In this document: positions 27,570-36,603 of the stretch, piece after piece | Numbering within the stretch: position 1 is the stretch's first letter | Layout of the letters: every line of letters starts with the position of its first letter | Source of the DNA: Planococcus salinus | GTDB taxonomy: Bacteria; Bacillota; Bacilli; Bacillales_A; Planococcaceae | NCBI RefSeq assembly: GCF_003719725.1 | Contig: NZ_RIAX01000002.1 | Span: 124,001-188,000 of the forward strand | DNA length: 64,000 bases | Direction of reading: 5' to 3' | Position numbers and translations under genes: made by a program | The notes under the pieces: generated by a model | Told to the model about the DNA's origin: nothing | Databases searched by the model: none | What the model saw: only the letters and a program-made list of their open reading frames with translations

Positions 27570-30338
27570 TCATTTGTCATGCTTATTATACCAATGTTCA
27601 ATATCCGTTACCATCTTTTCCAAAGACACTTTTGAGACTTTTACGTTAGGCAGGGCGTTCAAAAATTCCTGTCCGTATGATTTCGTTTCAATGCGCCGGT
27701 CCAGAACGATGAACATTCCCTGATCATTTTTCGAACGGATCAGCCGGCCGAATCCTTGCCTCATCCTCAGCACGGCTTCCGGCAAGGCGTAATTCAGGAA
27801 TGGGTTTTTCCCATCCCGTGCAATCATTTCCGAACGTGCTTTGAAAATCGGCTCATCGGGAGAAGTAAACGGAAGGCGCACCACCACGACCGCGCGCAAA
27901 GCATCTCCCGGAACATCGACCCCTTCCCAAAAACTATTGGTCCCGAACAAGACGGACTTCTGGAAACGCTGGAATGATTTCAGCAGACGCAAACGGCTTC
28001 CCGACGATATCCCTTGTGCAAACAGCATATAGTCATCGAGCAATCCGGTATCCTGTATCAGATCCACCGTCTTTCTCAACATATCCTGTGACGTGAATAA
28101 GACAAAACACCGTCCTTCCGTCACCAGCACAGTCTGGATTACCGCATCCGCCACCGACTCAATATAATCAGCCTGTGACACATGCTGAATGTCCGGCATG
28201 TCGTCCACCACAAAGACCCGTGCCCCCCGGTAAAAATCCTGAGGCGGGTCAAATTTGGTGATGGCCACCGATGCCGGTATTCCCAATTGATTGACGATAA
28301 AACGTTCGTTGGACGGCACACTCATCGTCCCTGACAACCAGACGAGCGCTTTTTCGCCTCTGACTCCCCCAAACACTTTTTCCACAATTTCCTTTACTTC
28401 GAATGGCCGCTTGTAAAGAGATAAACTATTGGGCAGGCTTCGCAAATCCCCTTCAATCCAGCTGACTTCCTGCTCCAAGGGAAAAACAAAAATTTCGCTG
28501 AATTCCACTGCTTTGATCATCAGCTCTTCTGTCCAATAACGCCAATCTGTAATTGCCAATTGCTCTTCAATGGTCTTCTCTGTCATCCGTTCCGCTTTTT
28601 GCAGCATAAGCTGCGACAAATCGATCCATTCGTTCAGATACCGCAATAAATTGACGAATGGCTCTTTTTCCAATGGCAGGTCGGTCAACAGGGAAGCACA
28701 TTTCTTATATCTGCTTCCCCGGAACTTTGCGGTAAACTTATTGGTCAGTTCGATTGAAATATCATCGAATAATGTGGTGAACTTCACAAACAGTGATTCC
28801 AGCTGCAATAATTCCGGCACCGAAGCAAAACCGGCCCGTTCCGCAGCTTCGTAGAATTTGGCGAATAACTGACGGTCATCATATGTCCCCAATTGACCAA
28901 AAACGTATTTCCACTGCGTGTAGACAAAGGTCTTCTCATGCTGTGAGACAGCGGTCTGCACGACTTGATGTGCTTCATCAAATATATAGGCATCCACATC
29001 TGCCAGGATGGAATGTTCCGTAATACGTTGATTCAATAGAAACGCATGGTTTGTCACAATGATTTGGGCGTTTTTGGCCTGTTCAAGGGCGTATTCATAA
29101 AAGTCGTAGCTTTTTTCCAGTTTTGACAGTTTTCTTAAATGTGAACGCCTGACTTTGTCGAGTACAAATTGGCCTCCGCTCGACACGTTCAGTTCGTTTA
29201 AATCTCCCGTTTCCGTAGAAGTCAGCCAGATCAAAACCTGCATAATCGTAAAGGTCTCATCATATGACTCATCTTCACCGTGGAGCAGCTCTTCAAAGCG
29301 AGGCAAATCAATGTAATGGCTCAACCCTTTGATCAGCGAAATTTGGACAGGTGAACCAATAAACCGTTCGACGATTTCCCCTTCTTTCAGGATCAGTTGT
29401 TCCTGAAGATGAGTGGTATAAGTACTGATGATCACTTTTTTGCCTGTCTGCATGGCGTGGTTGACTGCAGGCAGCAAATAACCGATCGTCTTGCCCATCC
29501 CTGTGGAAGCCTCAATGACCATTTCCTTTTTTTCAGCCAGTGCCTGTTGAATAGCGGTCATCATGTCGAATTGACTTTGCCTGCGTTCAAATTGCGGGAA
29601 GACACTTTCCAGCCTTTCTTCCCAGTTGTCAAAAGCGGTTTGTCCTGTCGCCTGTAAAGGCTTTAGGCGTTTTCTTGCGTTTATCGGAATGCCTTTAAAG
29701 CGGGTAACGTTCTCCACTTGGCCATCTCTCTTTTTTTGTGTTAATTCAAAAAACAGGCGGGACAGATCCGATTTCAGCTGAAAGCTGCGTTTATGCAAAA
29801 GTGCCAGTGTTTCATAAGGAAGGTTTTCCAGGTCTTTTTTTACCTGCAAAAACAACAAAGCCGTTGCCATCGCATCATCGTCGGCACGGTGGGCATTTTT
29901 TAAAGGAATCCCCACTTCCGCCGTGATGTCCTGCAGCTTATAGCTGAAAGCAGTGGGGTACATGAGCCGGGTCAATTCGACAGTATCCATGGCCAATCCG
30001 CGCCATTTCGGCATCTCCGCCCGCTGCAGTTCAGATTGCAGAAACGGCAGGTCGAAATTGGTGTTATGGGCTACAAATATGGCATCCTGCATTTTCTCAA
30101 AAATGACCGCAGCATAATGCTTGAAAGGCTTTGCATCTTTGACATCGTCATTGGTAATGTTCGTCAAGTCCTGTATGAACCCCGGAATATTGCGTTCTGG
30201 ATTGATAAAAACAGTATATGTATCAATAATTTCGTCGTCTTGGATCGTGACCAATGCGATTTGAATGATCCGGTCGCCTTTTGCAGGAGAGTGGCCCGTT
30301 GTTTCAATATCGACAACGACGTATTTTTGGGTGTTCAT
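27570..30338 (-). CDS. dinG: DinG, exonuclease-helicase type
   Basis: Bacillota-type DinG of 922 residues. The N-terminal DEDDh exonuclease (about 1-165; VDIETTGHSPAKGDRI, HNTNFDLPFL, HRADDDAMAT) is fused to an XPD-like ATPase (Walker A STGMGKT near 275, DEAH near 445, QGFGRLIRS near 870). The four Fe-S cysteines of E. coli DinG are missing; only scattered cysteines occur. The S. aureus homologue has been described as acting mainly as a nuclease. The ATG at 30338 follows AGAGGGG. It heads the cluster running to ypoC. Confidence 0.93.
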   Translation of the reverse strand: MNTQKYVVVDIETTGHSPAKGDRIIQIALVTIQDDEIIDTYTVFINPERNIPGFIQDLTNITNDDVKDAKPFKHYAAVIFEKMQDAIFVAHNTNFDLPFLQSELQRAEMPKWRGLAMDTVELTRLMYPTAFSYKLQDITAEVGIPLKNAHRADDDAMATALLFLQVKKDLENLPYETLALLHKRSFQLKSDLSRLFFELTQKKRDGQVENVTRFKGIPINARKRLKPLQATGQTAFDNWEERLESVFPQFERRQSQFDMMTAIQQALAEKKEMVIEASTGMGKTIGYLLPAVNHAMQTGKKVIISTYTTHLQEQLILKEGEIVERFIGSPVQISLIKGLSHYIDLPRFEELLHGEDESYDETFTIMQVLIWLTSTETGDLNELNVSSGGQFVLDKVRRSHLRKLSKLEKSYDFYEYALEQAKNAQIIVTNHAFLLNQRITEHSILADVDAYIFDEAHQVVQTAVSQHEKTFVYTQWKYVFGQLGTYDDRQLFAKFYEAAERAGFASVPELLQLESLFVKFTTLFDDISIELTNKFTAKFRGSRYKKCASLLTDLPLEKEPFVNLLRYLNEWIDLSQLMLQKAERMTEKTIEEQLAITDWRYWTEELMIKAVEFSEIFVFPLEQEVSWIEGDLRSLPNSLSLYKRPFEVKEIVEKVFGGVRGEKALVWLSGTMSVPSNERFIVNQLGIPASVAITKFDPPQDFYRGARVFVVDDMPDIQHVSQADYIESVADAVIQTVLVTEGRCFVLFTSQDMLRKTVDLIQDTGLLDDYMLFAQGISSGSRLRLLKSFQRFQKSVLFGTNSFWEGVDVPGDALRAVVVVRLPFTSPDEPIFKARSEMIARDGKNPFLNYALPEAVLRMRQGFGRLIRSKNDQGMFIVLDRRIETKSYGQEFLNALPNVKVSKVSLEKMVTDIEHWYNKHDK

Positions 30339-30415
30339 CACAACCCCTCTTTCTCAGGTGATTCTCTCGTCAAAATTGTAACATATCCCGCCCTTTTCCG
30401 CTTTTTGAAAAAAAC

Positions 30416-30605
30416 TATATCAGTTGAACTGATCATTTTAATTTGGCGTTATTCCGCAAACGCAAAACAGCTGCGCAGCGATGCAACGCCCTTTTATGTC
30501 TCGAAGCAGCGCAGTGATGCAGAGACAGAGACAGAAACAGGAGCACCGTTGCCCAAAGCGACCGAAGCGGTGGGTAAAAGGTAATTCTTTTGTTTAACGT
30601 ATATA
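30416..30605. mobile_element. MITE-like intergenic element, copy B (190 bp)
   Basis: This occupies most of the gene-free stretch 30339-30674. Its ends are imperfect 14-bp inverted repeats, TATATCAGTTGAAC (30416-30429) and GTTTAACGTATATA (30592-30605), matching at 11 of 14 positions. The first 70 bp and last 55 bp resemble those of copy A at 8046-8395 read on its minus strand. The interior is shorter and holds a GAGACAGAGACAGAAACAG microrepeat near 30520. No coding frame is credible. It looks like a decayed copy of the same family. Confidence 0.6.
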
Positions 30606-30637
30606 TCAGTTTGTATTTCTTCTCTTCTGTATGAACA

Positions 30638-30668
30638 TAAAAACAGCCTCCTGATTTCTCGGAGGCTG
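30638..30668 (-). terminator. Terminator of panD
   Basis: On the minus strand CAGCCTCC and GGAGGCTG form an 8-bp stem (30661-30668 with 30644-30651), followed by TTTTTAT. Confidence 0.85.
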
Positions 30669-30674
30669 CCTCTC

Positions 30675-31058
30675 TTACATCACTGTCGCTTCAGGCTCGT
30701 AATGGATAATTTCCCGGATCACATTGCCTTCATCCATAATGGCGACCGTCGGCTTGTGCTCCCGTGCTTTTTCATCCATCACATAACCATATGTCAAGAT
30801 GATGACAATATCTCCCCGATGGACAAGCCGTGCCGCTGCGCCATTGACACACACCACACCGCTTCCCCGCTCCCCTGCGATGATGTACGTTTCAAACCTG
30901 GCCCCGTTATTGTTATTGACTACATGCACTTTTTCATTCGGCAGCATGCCTGTCGCATCCAAAATATCCTGGTCGATCGTAATACTTCCAACGTAGTTTA
31001 AATCAGCTTCAGTGACTGTGGCACGGTGGATTTTTGCATTGAGCATCATTCGAAGCAT
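30675..31058 (-). CDS. panD: Aspartate 1-decarboxylase proenzyme
   Basis: Pyruvoyl-dependent enzyme that makes beta-alanine for pantothenate. The 127 residues contain the self-processing Gly24-Ser25 site in YVGSITID, which yields the pyruvoyl group, plus the conserved [12 protein letters not shown] and [12 protein letters not shown] segments. It begins 2 bp after the panC stop and is followed by a terminator, so panC-panD is a two-gene unit. Confidence 0.95.
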   Translation of the reverse strand: MLRMMLNAKIHRATVTEADLNYVGSITIDQDILDATGMLPNEKVHVVNNNNGARFETYIIAGERGSGVVCVNGAAARLVHRGDIVIILTYGYVMDEKAREHKPTVAIMDEGNVIREIIHYEPEATVM

Positions 31059-31060
31059 TT

Positions 31061-31897
31061 TCAGTTCCCCTTTAATGTGAATATTTTATTGTCAATCAGA
31101 CGGGCTTTTTCAAACTGCACAGCGAGCGCCAATATGGCTTCGTTTTTTACGTCAGCAGAAAGTGACGGGTAATCCAGCAACTCGATATAATCGATCTTTC
31201 CGGAAATATTCTTTTTCAGAAAATCGGCCATATCAGGAAGCGGATTTTCTCCCTTTAGAGCTTTTTGCTTTCCCAGTTCCAGCGCTTTGTTCAGAAAAGG
31301 CGCTTCTTTTCTTTCAGCTTCAGACAAATAGACATTCCTGGAACTTTTGGCAAGGCCATCCGTTTCACGCACTGTTTCCACTCGCCGGATATCGAGCGGA
31401 AAATTGAAATCCCGGACCCAGGATTCAATAATGGCCAATTGCTGGGCATCTTTTTGGCCAAAATAAGCGCGGTCCGCTTCTGTTAAATGAAATAATTTCG
31501 TCACCGCTTTCAGCACACCATCGAAATGCCCTGGTCGTTTGGCGCCGCACAACTTTTCAGCCTGCGTTCCTGCGGAAATGCTGATGGTGGACTCGTGTGG
31601 ATACATCTCTGTGACAGAAGGAGCGAATATAGCAGCCGTTCCGGCGTTTCGAGCCAGTTCCTGGTCCCGCTTCAGATCTCTCGGATAACGGTCAAAATCT
31701 TCGTTTGGTCCGAATTGGGCCGGGTTGACGAATATGCTCATCACGACCTGGTCATTTTCTTTCCTGGCTTTTTCCACAAGAGCCAAATGCCCTTCATGTA
31801 AAAAGCCCATTGTGGGAACCAATCCAATGGATTGACCGGAATTTTTTATCTCCTTCACCCATTTTTTCAGTTCAGCAACTGCCGTAAATGTTTGCAT
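31061..31897 (-). CDS. panC: Pantothenate synthetase
   Basis: Condenses pantoate and beta-alanine with ATP. The 278 residues carry [14 protein letters not shown] (about 30-43), the nucleotidyl-transfer HxGH-like motif, [13 protein letters not shown], and [20 protein letters not shown], then SSRNVYLS near 180. The frame opens with TTG at 31900, but the ATG at 31897 is better placed after AAAGGAGAG. The usual upstream partner panB is missing: between birA and panC there is only a promoter, a structured RNA and a terminator. Confidence 0.95.
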   Translation of the reverse strand: MQTFTAVAELKKWVKEIKNSGQSIGLVPTMGFLHEGHLALVEKARKENDQVVMSIFVNPAQFGPNEDFDRYPRDLKRDQELARNAGTAAIFAPSVTEMYPHESTISISAGTQAEKLCGAKRPGHFDGVLKAVTKLFHLTEADRAYFGQKDAQQLAIIESWVRDFNFPLDIRRVETVRETDGLAKSSRNVYLSEAERKEAPFLNKALELGKQKALKGENPLPDMADFLKKNISGKIDYIELLDYPSLSADVKNEAILALAVQFEKARLIDNKIFTLKGN

Positions 31898-31931
31898 CAA
31901 TCAGTTCTCTCCTTTCGGCGAGAAAACCATA

Positions 31932-32092
31932 TAAAAAAATCCTTCTGCTGAAAAAAGGGCAGAAGGACAGTAAATTCGAATTTGGTTTCCTCCGTCCCTG
32001 TCATTTTAAAAGATCAAGGCAGAAATCGTACATATGAAATTGTCGCTGTATTGCCTTTCGCCGGTGCAGTTCACCTGTGATACTGCCCGCTA
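31932..32092 (-). ncRNA. Candidate structured leader RNA upstream of panC, class unassigned
   Basis: About 160 nt on the minus strand between a good promoter and an intrinsic terminator. The 5' GGGCAGTA (32081-32088) can pair over 8 bp with TACTGTCC (31965-31972), closing the structure. Inside are GGTG-AACTG-CACC, a GGCGAAAGGC loop, an AAGGCA/TGCCTT helix and a single-stranded GACGGAGGAAACC. The closing helix shares two bases with the terminator stem, a riboswitch-like arrangement. I compared it by eye with FMN, cobalamin, TPP, SAM, glycine, lysine, c-di-AMP, c-di-GMP, Mg, Mn and guanidine classes and could not assign it. It could also be a stand-alone sRNA. Confidence 0.55.
31934..31966 (-). 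terminator. Intrinsic terminator 37 nt before the panC start
   Basis: CCTTCTGC (31959-31966 on the minus strand) pairs with GCAGAAGG (31941-31948), followed by seven T. Its place upstream of panC suggests attenuation or the end of a separate small RNA. Confidence 0.8.
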
Positions 32093-32098
32093 AGCACT

Positions 32099-32128
32099 AC
32101 TATAGCAGAAAATATGTCTGCCAGACAA
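32099..32128 (-). promoter_or_regulatory. Promoter of the panC leader RNA
   Basis: TTGTCT (32123-32128), 18-bp spacer, TATAGT (32099-32104), just after the birA stop codon. Confidence 0.65.
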
Positions 32129-32136
32129 ACTTCAAT

Positions 32137-33123
32137 TCACCGATTGAGCATTTCAATGTCGGCTGAATAGATGCCGTGAATCCTGCCATCGGCTGTTCTC
32201 AATTGAAGCACGCCGTCATCATTGATTCCTTCTGCAATGCCTTCAAGTGTTTCATTCGCCATTCGGGCCAGAACCGGTTTCCCTATGGTGACGGAAAAGC
32301 TTTCCCAGATTATTTTCAATGGAGCAAACCCTTCTTTTAAATACAGCTCCGTGTATTGTTCCAGGTGGAACAGAATCGACCGCACAAGAACTTGCCGGTT
32401 CACTTCCCGTCCGCTCGCCATTTTCAGTGAAGTGGCAATTCCCTGCACGGATTCATCAAAATTTTCCATGGACTGATTGACATTCAAGCCGATACCGATA
32501 ATCATCGCCTGTATGCCATCGGCGTCCGATTGAAGTTCTGTCAGGATGCCCGTACATTTTTTCCCATCCAGCAGGATATCATTCGGCCATTTAATAGCCG
32601 GTTTCAAACCCGTCACTTCCTCGACCGCCCGGACCACTGCTACAGCGGCCACCAGCGTAAACTGAGGCGCCTTATGGGGAACGATGTCCGGCCGCAAAAT
32701 GACACTCATCCAAATGCCTTTGCCGTGAGCAGAATCCCATTTCCTGGCTAGTCGGCCTCTTCCGGCAGTTTGTTCTTCTGTCAGTACCACAGTACCCGAT
32801 GGAGTGCCTTCCTGCGCCAATTGATGCGCAATAATTTGGGTTGAAAGACAACTTTCCTGGTATTCGATCACTTTCCCGAGCGTTTCGGTTTTCAATAACG
32901 ACTGGATGGCCACCGGCTCCAGTGAATCCGGCAGCTGCACCAGGCGATACCCTTTTTTCCGGACAGATTCGATGGAATAACCTTTTTCCTCCAAACCTTT
33001 AATGTGCTTCCAGACAGCGGTTCTTGATATACCAAACTCGTCGGCCAATTCCTGACCGGAAATCACTTCTCCACCGGCTTCAATCAAACGTTGTGCCAGC
33101 CTATGCGTCATGGTTGTATTCAT
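32137..33123 (-). CDS. birA: Biotin protein ligase / biotin repressor
   Basis: Bifunctional BirA of 328 residues. An N-terminal winged helix (about 8-65, SGQELADEFGISRTAVWKHI) binds DNA; the central ligase domain (about 85-265) has the biotinyl-AMP loop GRGRLARKW and KWPNDILLDGKKCTGIL; a small C-terminal SH3-like domain follows. It biotinylates acetyl-CoA carboxylase and pyruvate carboxylase and represses biotin genes. The start overlaps the cca 3' end by about 20 bp; ATG at 33111 is an alternative. Confidence 0.95.
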   Translation of the reverse strand: MNTTMTHRLAQRLIEAGGEVISGQELADEFGISRTAVWKHIKGLEEKGYSIESVRKKGYRLVQLPDSLEPVAIQSLLKTETLGKVIEYQESCLSTQIIAHQLAQEGTPSGTVVLTEEQTAGRGRLARKWDSAHGKGIWMSVILRPDIVPHKAPQFTLVAAVAVVRAVEEVTGLKPAIKWPNDILLDGKKCTGILTELQSDADGIQAMIIGIGLNVNQSMENFDESVQGIATSLKMASGREVNRQVLVRSILFHLEQYTELYLKEGFAPLKIIWESFSVTIGKPVLARMANETLEGIAEGINDDGVLQLRTADGRIHGIYSADIEMLNR

Positions 33124-34234
33124 TGATGAACCAGTCCTTTATCTGTTCTTTGTCATTCTGCAATCGGCCGTATACAATTTCCTTCTCCATTTTTTCTATC
33201 CACTTTTTCAGCCATGGCCCTTGCCTGGAAGCACTCCAGTCCATCAGGTCACGTCCGGTCGCTTGGATATCGGTTTTGGAATGAATCGGCAGCCGCCTTT
33301 TTTCCAATGGGATATTGACGGTCATTTCACGGAGCGCAGAAGCGATCTGCAGTTGTTCTTCTGTATAGACGTAATATGTCCAGGCATCCCAGAAGTCGGC
33401 TCTCGCTGCCCGCAGCGCACCTTCAATCAGACGTTTTTCATCATTCGAGAATTTGTATGCACGAATGTCTGCAAATTCTTTCTCCAAATGATAAAGCATG
33501 TATACCCAACCCTTTACGGAGTTTCCTTCAGCTATGTATTTCTCCCATGGGACTTCGAACAGATAGCCTGCGGGCAAATGTTTTGTCAACGTGGTGGTTT
33601 TTAAATACTCCATGCTGCGCTGTGTATGGGGATTGACCATTATTTTGTCAATTTCGGTTTTGATCCGTTCCACAGCAATCGATCGGATCAATCGGGCTTG
33701 CCGTTTGATGGAAGCCAGTGTTTTTTCATCGATCATGAAATTCAGCTGGCTGGAAAAACGGACAGCACGAAGCATACGCAGCGCATCTTCACTGAACCGA
33801 CGGTCTGGCTCTCCTACTGCACGAATCAGCTTTCGTTTCAAATCTTCCTGTCCTCCAAAAAAGTCAATGACCTTCAGCTCTTTGGTCATCGCCATTGCAT
33901 TAATGGTAAAATCTCTTCTTTTCAGGTCTTCAGGAAGCGATTTGACAAATTCCACGGCATCCGGCCTTCTGTTGTCGGAATATCCACTTTCTGTCCGAAA
34001 AGTCGTGACTTCGATGCCTTCACCGTCCAGCAGCACCAATACAGTACCGTGTTGAATCCCGGTATCGATGGTTTTTGAAAAACAGCTCTTTACTTCCTGG
34101 GGGGAAGCGGAAGTGGTAACGTCAATGTCTTGAGGAGATTTCCCAAGCAAATAATCCCGCACGGCTCCACCGACCATATAAGCTTCATACCCTGCTTTCT
34201 CCAGAATTCCAATCACTTTTAAGGCTGTTTTCAC
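33101..34234 (-). CDS. cca: CCA-adding tRNA nucleotidyltransferase
   Basis: Adds or repairs the 3' CCA of tRNA. Class II enzyme of 377 residues with GGAVRDYLLG near residue 23, the metal-binding DID at about 37-39, RRDFTINAMAM near 107 and EDALRMLRAVRF, the base- and nucleotide-recognition region near 150. The ATG overlaps the bshA stop by 4 bp, and its own end overlaps birA, so the genes are translationally coupled. Confidence 0.95.
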   Translation of the reverse strand: MKTALKVIGILEKAGYEAYMVGGAVRDYLLGKSPQDIDVTTSASPQEVKSCFSKTIDTGIQHGTVLVLLDGEGIEVTTFRTESGYSDNRRPDAVEFVKSLPEDLKRRDFTINAMAMTKELKVIDFFGGQEDLKRKLIRAVGEPDRRFSEDALRMLRAVRFSSQLNFMIDEKTLASIKRQARLIRSIAVERIKTEIDKIMVNPHTQRSMEYLKTTTLTKHLPAGYLFEVPWEKYIAEGNSVKGWVYMLYHLEKEFADIRAYKFSNDEKRLIEGALRAARADFWDAWTYYVYTEEQLQIASALREMTVNIPLEKRRLPIHSKTDIQATGRDLMDWSASRQGPWLKKWIEKMEKEIVYGRLQNDKEQIKDWFINEYNHDA

Positions 34235-35373
34235 TGATGTTCTCTCCCATCCAATAACGTTTCATAAATGGCCTCGTATTGAGATAGGATTTGAGCGGAG
34301 TTGAAGGCCTTTTTGACTGTTGCCAAGGAACCGCTCCGCAATCGCTTGTATTCTTCTGGATCCGTTAAAATTTTCAGTGCAAAGTCAGCAATTTGCTCTA
34401 CATTGCCGAGCTCCGCCAAGTAACCATTTTTCCCCGGCTCGATAATTTCCGGCATACCTCCGACACGGGTGCCGATACAGGGAACTCCGCAAGCCATTGC
34501 TTCGAGAAGCACTAAGCCGAATGCCTCTTTTTCAGAAAGCAGCATTTTTACATCACTTATGTTATACAGATCAGCTAAATTATCGCGCTGCCCGAGAAAC
34601 AGTACCTGTTCGCCCAATCCCATATCCCGTACAAGCTGAATCATCCGGCTCATTTCGGGGCCATCGCCTACCAGCAATAATTTGGATTTCACTTTCTGCT
34701 GGACAAGTCCGAACGCTTCTATGATGTCTCCAACACGCTTGACGCGTCGAAAATTGGACACATGGATGATTACTTTTTCATCCAATTCAATGCCCAATTC
34801 TCTTTTTAAAGAGCTCATCTCTTTTTCAAAGTATTCACGTTCATCAACGAAATTATAAACCGTTTGAATTTCATTATCCGGCTGGATCAAGTCATATGTC
34901 TGATCTCTCAGTGAATCTGACACTGCCGTGACCACGTCCGACTTTTCGATTCCGTAACGGATGGCATCTTTCAGGGAGGAATCAGATCCCAGCACCGTGA
35001 TATCAGTTCCATGCAAAGTTGTGACGATGCCGATATTGGAGTCGGCCATGTCTCTTCCGAGGATAGCACACACTGCGTGTGGAATTGCATAATGCACATG
35101 CATTAAGTCCAGCTTCTCATTTTTTATGACCTCTGCAATTTTTGTCGCCAGTGCAATGTCATAAGGGGCATATTGAAAGACGGAATAATTGTTGATGTCC
35201 ACTTGATGGCTGTAGATATTCGAATACATGCGGTTTAACCGAAATGGCGTACTCGACGTGATAAAATGGATTTCATGCCCTTTTTCTGCAAGCATTTTTC
35301 CAAGTTCAGTGGCAATGACACCGGATCCGCCGACTGTCGGATAACAGGTGATGCCGATTTTCATTTTTCTCAA
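34231..35373 (-). CDS. bshA: N-acetyl-alpha-D-glucosaminyl L-malate synthase BshA
   Basis: GT4 glycosyltransferase that joins UDP-GlcNAc to L-malate, the first step of bacillithiol synthesis. The 380 residues start MRKMKIGITCYPTVGGSG, with the GGSG phosphate loop, and include VVTTLHGTDITVLG-like and EAFGLVLLEAMACGVP GT4 motifs. The start is a TTG at 35373, 7 nt after GGAGG; the ATG three codons later is too far from it, and B. subtilis BshA also begins MRK. The deacetylase gene bshB1, next to bshA in B. subtilis, is missing here. Confidence 0.93.
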   Translation of the reverse strand: MRKMKIGITCYPTVGGSGVIATELGKMLAEKGHEIHFITSSTPFRLNRMYSNIYSHQVDINNYSVFQYAPYDIALATKIAEVIKNEKLDLMHVHYAIPHAVCAILGRDMADSNIGIVTTLHGTDITVLGSDSSLKDAIRYGIEKSDVVTAVSDSLRDQTYDLIQPDNEIQTVYNFVDEREYFEKEMSSLKRELGIELDEKVIIHVSNFRRVKRVGDIIEAFGLVQQKVKSKLLLVGDGPEMSRMIQLVRDMGLGEQVLFLGQRDNLADLYNISDVKMLLSEKEAFGLVLLEAMACGVPCIGTRVGGMPEIIEPGKNGYLAELGNVEQIADFALKILTDPEEYKRLRSGSLATVKKAFNSAQILSQYEAIYETLLDGREHQ

Positions 35374-35384
35374 AACTGCGCCTC

Positions 35385-35789
35385 CTATTCTCTGTTCCTG
35401 CGGATCAAACGCCAATCGACCAAACCTTCCTGCAAGCCGTTCAGCAGCACTTCCGCGGTGCCCATATTCGTCGCCAGCGGAATATGATAAACATCACACA
35501 ACCTGAGAAGCGCTGTAATATCGGGTTCATGCGGTTGGGCAGTCAGAGGATCTCTGAAAAAGATGATCATATCCATCTGGTTTTGAGCGATCATTGCACC
35601 TATCTGCTGATCGCCGCCTAGAGGCCCTGATTGAAAACAAGTAACCGGCAGTGCTGTTTCCTCAATGATCCGCCGACCCGTTGTTCCTGTAGCATAAAGA
35701 GAATGCTCAGATAAGATCGGCTGATAGGCTGTTACGAAATGTATTAAATCCTCTTTTTTCCGGTCATGAGCGATCAATGCGATTTTCAT
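35385..35789 (-). CDS. mgsA: Methylglyoxal synthase
   Basis: Converts dihydroxyacetone phosphate to methylglyoxal and phosphate. The 134 residues have the MgsA-like domain with AHDRKKEDL at the start, the phosphate-binding ATGTTGRRI near 45, and [13 protein letters not shown] near 67 with the catalytic aspartate. The open frame runs to 35909, but the ATG at 35789 follows AAAGGGGA. It lies between dapB and bshA; bacillithiol is a cofactor for methylglyoxal detoxification, so the pairing with bshA makes sense. Confidence 0.95.
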   Translation of the reverse strand: MKIALIAHDRKKEDLIHFVTAYQPILSEHSLYATGTTGRRIIEETALPVTCFQSGPLGGDQQIGAMIAQNQMDMIIFFRDPLTAQPHEPDITALLRLCDVYHIPLATNMGTAEVLLNGLQEGLVDWRLIRRNRE

Positions 35790-35802
35790 GGACTCTTCCC
35801 CT

Positions 35803-36603
35803 TTAACCGATGATGTGTTCCAACCCGTAAATAAGTTCTTCTGTCTCCATGACAGTCTTAATGGACAACACGACGCCTGACATGAAAGAGCCGCGGTTAA
35901 ACGAGTCATGGCGAATCGTCAGCAATTGGCCTTCTCCCCCCAACAGCACCTGCTGATGGGCAACCAGACCCGGCAGCCGGACACTGTGGATGCGCATGCC
36001 GTCATAATTGGCACCTCTTGCCCCTTTTAAGGTCTCTTTCTCCCGGACATGCCCCTGCTCGTGGACAGGGCGCTGATCGGAAATCAAATGCGCTGTCTTC
36101 ATCGCGGTCCCTGAGGGCGCATCGAGTTTCTGGTCATGATGCATTTCGATGATTTCGACGTCCGGCAAATATTTGGCCGCCTGCTCTGCAAACTTCATCA
36201 TCAATACAGCACCCACCGCGAAATTCGGAGCGATGATGCAGCCGATTTTTCTGTCTTTGGCGTATTGCGTCAATTCGTCCAACTCTTCATCGGAAAAACC
36301 GGTCGTCCCGACAACTGGACGGATGTTCAGTTCCAGTGCTTTTTTCGTGCGTTCGTAGACAGCTTCCGGCGATGTCAGATCCACCAATACATCCGGCTTT
36401 GTTTCTTTATGCAACGTCTCCAGCTCCGTATAGACCGGTGCATCATAAGAAGAAGGAAACAAGTTGGTATCTGCCAAAGTTTTGCCGATCTCTTTATAGT
36501 CCAAAACCGATACCAATTCCATTTCTTCGTTCTTCATCACTGTATGTACGGCTTCCTGCCCCATTTTTCCTCGGGCTCCAGCAATTGCCACTCGTATTGT
36601 CAT
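35803..36603 (-). CDS. dapB: 4-Hydroxy-tetrahydrodipicolinate reductase
   Basis: Second enzyme of the lysine/meso-diaminopimelate pathway. The 266 residues start with the Rossmann [12 protein letters not shown] and include the substrate-binding [15 protein letters not shown] segment near 155. ATG overlaps the ypjD stop by 4 bp and mgsA follows after 13 bp, so it is internal to the ypjD–birA operon. Its diaminopimelate product is needed for cell wall. Confidence 0.95.
   Translation of the reverse strand: MTIRVAIAGARGKMGQEAVHTVMKNEEMELVSVLDYKEIGKTLADTNLFPSSYDAPVYTELETLHKETKPDVLVDLTSPEAVYERTKKALELNIRPVVGTTGFSDEELDELTQYAKDRKIGCIIAPNFAVGAVLMMKFAEQAAKYLPDVEIIEMHHDQKLDAPSGTAMKTAHLISDQRPVHEQGHVREKETLKGARGANYDGMRIHSVRLPGLVAHQQVLLGGEGQLLTIRHDSFNRGSFMSGVVLSIKTVMETEELIYGLEHIIG

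Noticed and set aside
31932-32092. FMN or cobalamin riboswitch ahead of panC
   Set aside because: The GGTGAACTGCACCGGCG run recalls the first FMN segment (GGTGAAATTCCCGACCGGCGG), but the other conserved FMN and B12 boxes are missing, and the gene context does not fit.
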